From contig NC_053036.3 of the NCBI RefSeq assembly GCF_002575655.3, positions 156,588,627 through 156,652,626 of the forward strand: a stretch of 64,000 nucleotides of DNA, given 5' to 3'. How positions within the stretch are numbered: the first letter of the stretch is position 1; every line of letters begins with the position of its first letter. Both the position numbers and the translations under genes were made by a program. Below are positions 60,001 to 64,000 of this stretch, in pieces. The stretch comes from Aegilops tauschii subsp. strangulata (taxonomy: Eukaryota; Streptophyta; Magnoliopsida; Poales; Poaceae). The notes under the pieces were generated by a model. The model saw only the letters and a program-made list of their open reading frames with translations, was not told the origin of the DNA and made no database searches.

Positions 60001-61693
60001 CAGGAATGGGTCAATTACAACAATAGAAACAAAACACCCTTAATGAACATCTCCAAAATATGCATGGATCTCTCTGTAGCATCAAGTTTACATGGCAACA
60101 AAATTACAGCAGACAAGGACTTAGAGAAATCACTAAGTCTCTGAAATCAGAAATATTACGGGGCCTACTTTGCATGCTTGTGCTAGTCACCACAGAGATC
60201 ACAAAAATACATGGACCACACCACTGGAAAGATGGCATGGCATACTTCAAAACACATGTAGAGCTCATGCTCGAAAGATGCACAGAATAAATGATACGAA
60301 AATGGCAAATCTCCAAGTTCTGATAAGAACCAGAGAATAACAGCAACTAGCCCTCTTCTAACAGTGATTTGGGCATCAAGATGACTTCTAATGAACATGG
60401 TGCAATTGAACAAAATGAAGAGCATCACGAGACGAACAATTTGACATATTACACGCGCGAATCGAAGCTACATGCAATAAGTTACACACAGTTGAACATG
60501 CACACATATTAATAAGAACTGGGGACTTGGAAATATTTCGACCTCGAGGGGGGGGACGAAGTCAACGCGGACTGTTGACCCGATCGGGATCCGGGGCTCG
60601 GCGGCGCGTCTCACCGGAGAGAGGCCGGAGGAGCGGGAGGCAGCCGGGGATGGCGCGGCGCCGGCGAAGGGGCGCCGGATCCGGCCGGGGGCGCGGTCCC
60701 GCGAAGGAAGGCGGCGAGGAGAGGCAAAGGCGGGGCACACCGACGGCGGGGCGGGCGGCGCACGCCGGCGGGGCGGCGAGGAGAGGCGCGGCCGGGCGCC
60801 ATCGGCGGAGGGAGCTGGGCGGCGCGAGGAGGCGGCGGCCGGAGGGCGCACGGCGGCGCGGGCAGAGCCCGGCGGCGACGGGAGGCAGAACCCGCGGCAG
60901 CGGAGGGATGGCGGGCGGCGGAGTCCGGCGGAGCTCCGGTGGCCGGAGGCGGACGCGGCGGCGGAGGACGCGCGGGCTCGGGGCGGCGCTAGATGGGCTC
61001 GGCGGGCCCGCGGTGGGCTCGCACGGGCCGGCGGCGGGGGCGGCGGCCTGGGACAGGTGGTGGCGTGCGATTCACGAAGGCGGCGGCTGGACGTGTCCGA
61101 CGGCGGCGCGGACTTGTCCGGCGGTGCGAGGAGGGAGACGCTAGGGTTTCATCCGTGAAATTTTGGGGAGAGGGCAATTATAAAGGCAGAGGGAGCTAGG
61201 AGAGTCCAAACGAGGTGCGGTTTTCGCCCACGCGATCGTGATCGAACGACCGAGAGCATGGCGGAGACTTAGAGGGGTTTTGGGGCTGTTTGAAGGGGGG
61301 TTTTGCTGCAACATCCAAAAGGACTTTGCGGATGCCCGGTTAACCGTTGGGGTACCAAACGACCTCCAAATGGAACGAAACTTGACCGGTGGTCTACCGG
61401 TGGTATACCAAGGCCACTTGACAATACTCGGTCCATTCCGAGAAAGTTTGACACCCGCACACGAGAAGAGGCAAAAGGGGGCGCCGGGTGACATAGGAGT
61501 GTCGGATTGCAAAACGGACAACGGGGAAAATGCTCGGATGCATGAGACGAACACGTATGCAAATGCAAAGCACATGATGACATGATATGAAAAGCAGATA
61601 ATGACATGGCAAAATGCAACACGCAAGCAGATGACATGGCAACGGCAGCGAATAACTGGCAGGCACCTGGCGCATCGGATCCGGGGTGTTACA
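57096..61693 (-). mobile_element. Element G: 4.6 kb solo LTR of a chromovirus-like Gypsy family
   Basis: On the plus strand it starts TGTCACGTCC and ends GGTGTTACA. The target duplicate is CCTCG (57091-57095) and CCGCG (61694-61698), one mismatch. The host protease frame resumes exactly after it. No internal genes, so it is a lone LTR left by recombination. Ends and layout are like the F LTR (minus-strand start TGTAACACCCC). A minus-strand TATA-like TTTATAAT at 61184-61177 lies 510 bases from the LTR start. A GC-rich block (60540-61150) follows it, then about 3.4 kb of AT-rich DNA. Confidence 0.8.
61177..61184 (-). promoter_or_regulatory. Element G LTR TATA-like box
   Basis: TTTATAAT on the minus strand, about 510 bases into the LTR, followed by a leader-like sequence. 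Confidence 0.45.
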
Positions 61694-62272
61694 CCGCGTT
61701 GATAATCCGGGTCAATTAGCTTTGGTGGATGCTCCTCGGGTTGGAGGGTATAAGTTTACCAAGGTGCTCATGGATGGAGGCAGCAGCATGAATATCCTTT
61801 CTTATGATACCTTTCGCCGTATGAATTTGACTGACAAAGATCTTAAACCGTCTTCTACTGTCTTTCATGGCATGGTGCCCGGTAAGTCGGCGTACCCAGT
61901 AAGCAAGATAGCTTTGGAAGTGGCTTTCGGTGATGATCATGATTACAGAGCTGAGACATTGACTTTTGAAGTAGTCAAGATCAAGAGCCCTTATCACGCC
62001 CTATTTGGACGGCCGGCTTATGCTAAATTCATGACGCGGCCTTGTTATGTTTATTTGCAGCTTAAGATGCCGGGTTGTAAGGGTACTATCACAGTACACG
62101 GTAACAAGAAGATAGCTTTGGAGTGCGAAGAGGGCGATGCGGCTTATGCTGAGTCTGTTTGTGCAACAAAAGAGTTCAAGTTTTACAAAGATAATGTTGA
62201 CCCGACAGATATGACACCATTAAAAAAGCCGACCACAGAGCATGACCCCTTGTTGAAGTTTAAGTCGGCAGA
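61694..62272 (+). pseudogene. pol: Element D2 protease region, truncated
   Basis: Continues D2 after the solo LTR: VDNPGQLALVDAPRVGGYKF, then LMDGGSSMNILSYDTF with the Tat-type protease site, then GRPAYAKFMTRPCYVYLQL and EEGDAAYAESVCA. It is about 85 % alike to the same region of D1. It is cut at 62272 by the CACTA insertion, before the RT. Confidence 0.9.
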
Positions 62273-63173
62273 CACTGGTACAGCGAGGTGCTATACAAAT
62301 GGTTTTTAACCCCTTTCCACGATGGCGTTTGGAACCGTCACCTAGTGAGTGACTGCGATCGGGGGATCTTTCCCACACGACCCAGAAACCGTCGGGGATA
62401 TGCCCTCCTGGCACACACGCTCGGCAAAATGAGGTCGTGTGCGACCGGCGAGCGACCAAATACGGTTATACCTACAGTAGTGCCAAAAATACAATTATAT
62501 AGGCGGAATCGTTTCTGGTCGTAAGTACATCCCACTCGGTGAATCCCAGAAAAACATTTCCGTCCATATGTATATCACACACAGTCAATCCAAGGAATAC
62601 ATTCCCGTTCTTATGTACATCCCACACAGTCAATCCAGGGAAAACGTTTTCGTTCGTATGTATATCACACACAGTCAATCCAAGGAATATGTTTTCATTC
62701 TTATGTACATCCCACACAGTCAATCCAGGGAAAACGTTTCCGTTCATATGTACATCCCACACAGTTCTATGTGTAGGCTCGTGTGTGAAAGGTGTAACTA
62801 TCACACACGCTCTGGCTTGGTTAACTGTTTGCTTTTATCAACTACATCACACACGATTTAATGAAGAAAACTGTGCGGCATTGGGCTATCCATCACAAGC
62901 GCTTTTCTGCTAGAACCGTTTGCAAAGTTCCATGACACATTTAGCAGGTTTATTAGTTTATAATTAATAATTCTAGTATTACGGAAACTCACATTTCATA
63001 TCGAACTGCTCTTTGCCAATTTTATATCACGCACATAAATATATTATAACATCACAGTACGATAGCTACATGAAAACAACACAATACAACATATAGCTAG
63101 TTCAGCTTCATCAGAACAATATTAGAACAATATATTCATTTCCCTAATCGAGATCATCCAGGCTCGTCTTATC
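62273..63173 (+). mobile_element. CACTA transposon, left end
   Basis: CACTGGTACAGCGAGG starts at 62273, directly inside the D2 protease frame. GC-rich subterminal sequence and five 45-bp repeats follow, as in plant CACTA ends. The other end and the transposase are not in the window. 62773-63173 is AT-rich and unassigned, taken as element interior. Confidence 0.7.
62527..62771 (+). repeat. 45-bp subterminal tandem repeats of the CACTA element
   Basis: Units start at 62527, 62572, 62617, 62662, 62707 and (partial) 62752. The core is CACACAGTCAATCCA(A/G)GG. Units alternate between two versions (TATATCACACAC and TACATCCCACAC). Such repeats bind the transposase in other CACTA elements. Confidence 0.85.
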
Positions 63174-63303
63174 TGTCGGATCTCGGGTTCCGGCAAAACC
63201 CTTAAGGTTCGAACTCTGGGGTGCACGCGAAGATCTCCCCCACGCAGATCACGCCCTCTCACGCTTCGCGATTCCTAGGCTAGCCCGACGAACTCGCAAC
63301 ACG
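63174..63303 (+). repeat. Element H: start of an LTR, interrupted by E
   Basis: TGTCGGATCTCGGGTTCCGG begins at 63174, an LTR-like start seen in Triticeae elements. It is cut after 130 bases by element E. Identity is uncertain. Confidence 0.45.
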
Positions 63304-63946
63304 TGTCGGGGATATACCCCGCGGAATGACCCGGCCGGAAGTATGACCCGGCCGGACTTGGCTCTTCATCGTGGGGCGCCGGAGGACTGGCGACTCACGG
63401 GTCTGGCGGCTCACAGCTAGACGAGCTCATGAACCAGACGACTCATAGATGGCCCCGACGGCGGGTCAGATAGAAGACTAGGCCCAAGGCCCAGAAGGCC
63501 GGCTCACGTTATGATGGGCCGGATTAAGAGGAAAGGGATGACGAATATTTCCTTTACGAGGAAGCAAGACCCGGACTTGTAATTAACTTGTAAGAGAAGA
63601 TAGACTAGTCCTAGTCCTACTAGGACTCCACATGTAACCCGCCCCTCTAACTTATATAAGGAGGGGCAGGGCACCCCAAAGAGGGACAGGCAACAAGAAA
63701 TAATCTCTAGGGCTAAACACCGAGAGCCGGGGCCGGCGACTCTCCCGTGATCATAATGAGACCTAGCCTCAAACAGCACGTAGGGTTGTTACCGGATGAT
63801 ATTTCCCGAAGCCCGAAGTTGTCTAAACCCTTGTCTTGTGTTGCGTCTCTCATCCCAATCAACCCCTCTCAAGCTACTGCATAGATGTGCTGGCCTCACG
63901 ACTAAGTCCTTACATCTAGGACATCTGACGTGTTAATTCCACGACA
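63304..63946 (+). repeat. Element E 5' LTR (Gypsy, related to D1)
   Basis: A 643-bp LTR from TGTCGGGGATATACCCC to CCACGACA. TATA box TATATAA at 63653-63659. The end and the following primer site match D1. The body of the element is right of the window. Confidence 0.8.
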
Positions 63947-63948
63947 GT

Positions 63949-63966
63949 TGGCGCCCACCGTGGGGC
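63949..63966 (+). other. Element E primer-binding site and first internal bases
   Basis: TGGCGCCCACCGTGGGGC, identical to the D1 primer site. The next bases to 64000 parallel the start of D1's internal region. Confidence 0.8.
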
Positions 63967-64000
63967 CTGCGCACGGCGGTGTTGAGTTCTTGGAGGGATC

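Larger units (their letters stand above)
54778..62272 (+). mobile_element. Element D2: older Tat-type Gypsy retrotransposon, partial
   Basis: Gag and protease regions homologous to D1, interrupted by solo LTR G (57096-61693) and cut by a CACTA element at 62273. The 5' LTR is left of the window, beyond the Copia insertion. More diverged from D1 than a recent copy would be. It carries stops and frameshifts. Confidence 0.85.

Noticed and set aside
60527..61144. 205-codon Gly/Arg-rich frame
   Set aside because: GC-rich stretch inside solo LTR G downstream of its TATA-like box. Both strands are open and there is no domain.
1..64000. Host genes, tRNA, rRNA or CRISPR arrays
   Set aside because: None seen. 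All larger open frames fall inside transposons, and the tRNA-like matches are primer-binding sites.

Overview
This is a stretch of a large cereal genome, almost certainly Triticeae (wheat, barley or a relative). It consists of LTR retrotransposons nested inside one another, with one Helitron, one CACTA transposon and one solo LTR. I find no host gene outside transposons and no tRNA, rRNA or CRISPR array. The Triticeae call rests on LTR types I recognise from those genomes, including a BARE1/WIS/Angela-type end at 54673-54777, and on the depth of nesting.

Layout, from outermost to innermost. A Gypsy element, D2 (54778-62272 visible, the rest to the left of the window), was hit by a BARE/WIS/Angela-type Copia element, of which only 54673-54777 shows. 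That element was hit by A (1-54672), a Copia-type element without pol. A's 3' LTR took a Helitron (6522-12055) and then B (12352-53543, minus strand). B's 5' LTR took C (19589-53220, plus strand). C's 3' LTR took two elements separately: D1 (24389-37402, Tat-type Gypsy, plus) and F (37791-52099, chromodomain Gypsy, minus). Target-site duplications support C (GGCGC), D1 (CAAAC) and F (CTGAG) exactly, and B (TGGTC/CGGTC) with one mismatch. LTR divergence judged by eye falls in the same order: A and B about 5 %, C about 3 %, F 1-2 %, D1 one difference in 515.

The right end (57096-64000) holds a 4.6 kb solo LTR (G) in D2's gag-protease region, a CACTA end inserted in D2's protease region (62273 on), the start of an unrelated LTR (H, 63174) and the 5' LTR, primer site and first bases of another Gypsy element (E, from 63304).

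Coding content. D1 has gag, protease, RT, two RNase H domains and integrase in sense, broken by five TAG stops and at least two frameshifts. It also has a separate spliced gene on the opposite strand with its own TATA box. F has an extra 268-residue reading frame ahead of gag plus a gag-pol with a chromodomain-like tail. B and C have no gag or pol but share a protein of unknown function, intact in B (465 residues), so they must be moved by other elements' enzymes. A has a gag and a second internal gene with its own promoter-like region, and no pol. The most interesting items are the B/C protein, the antisense gene of D1, the extra reading frame of F, and D1's combination of near-identical LTRs with a badly damaged coding region.
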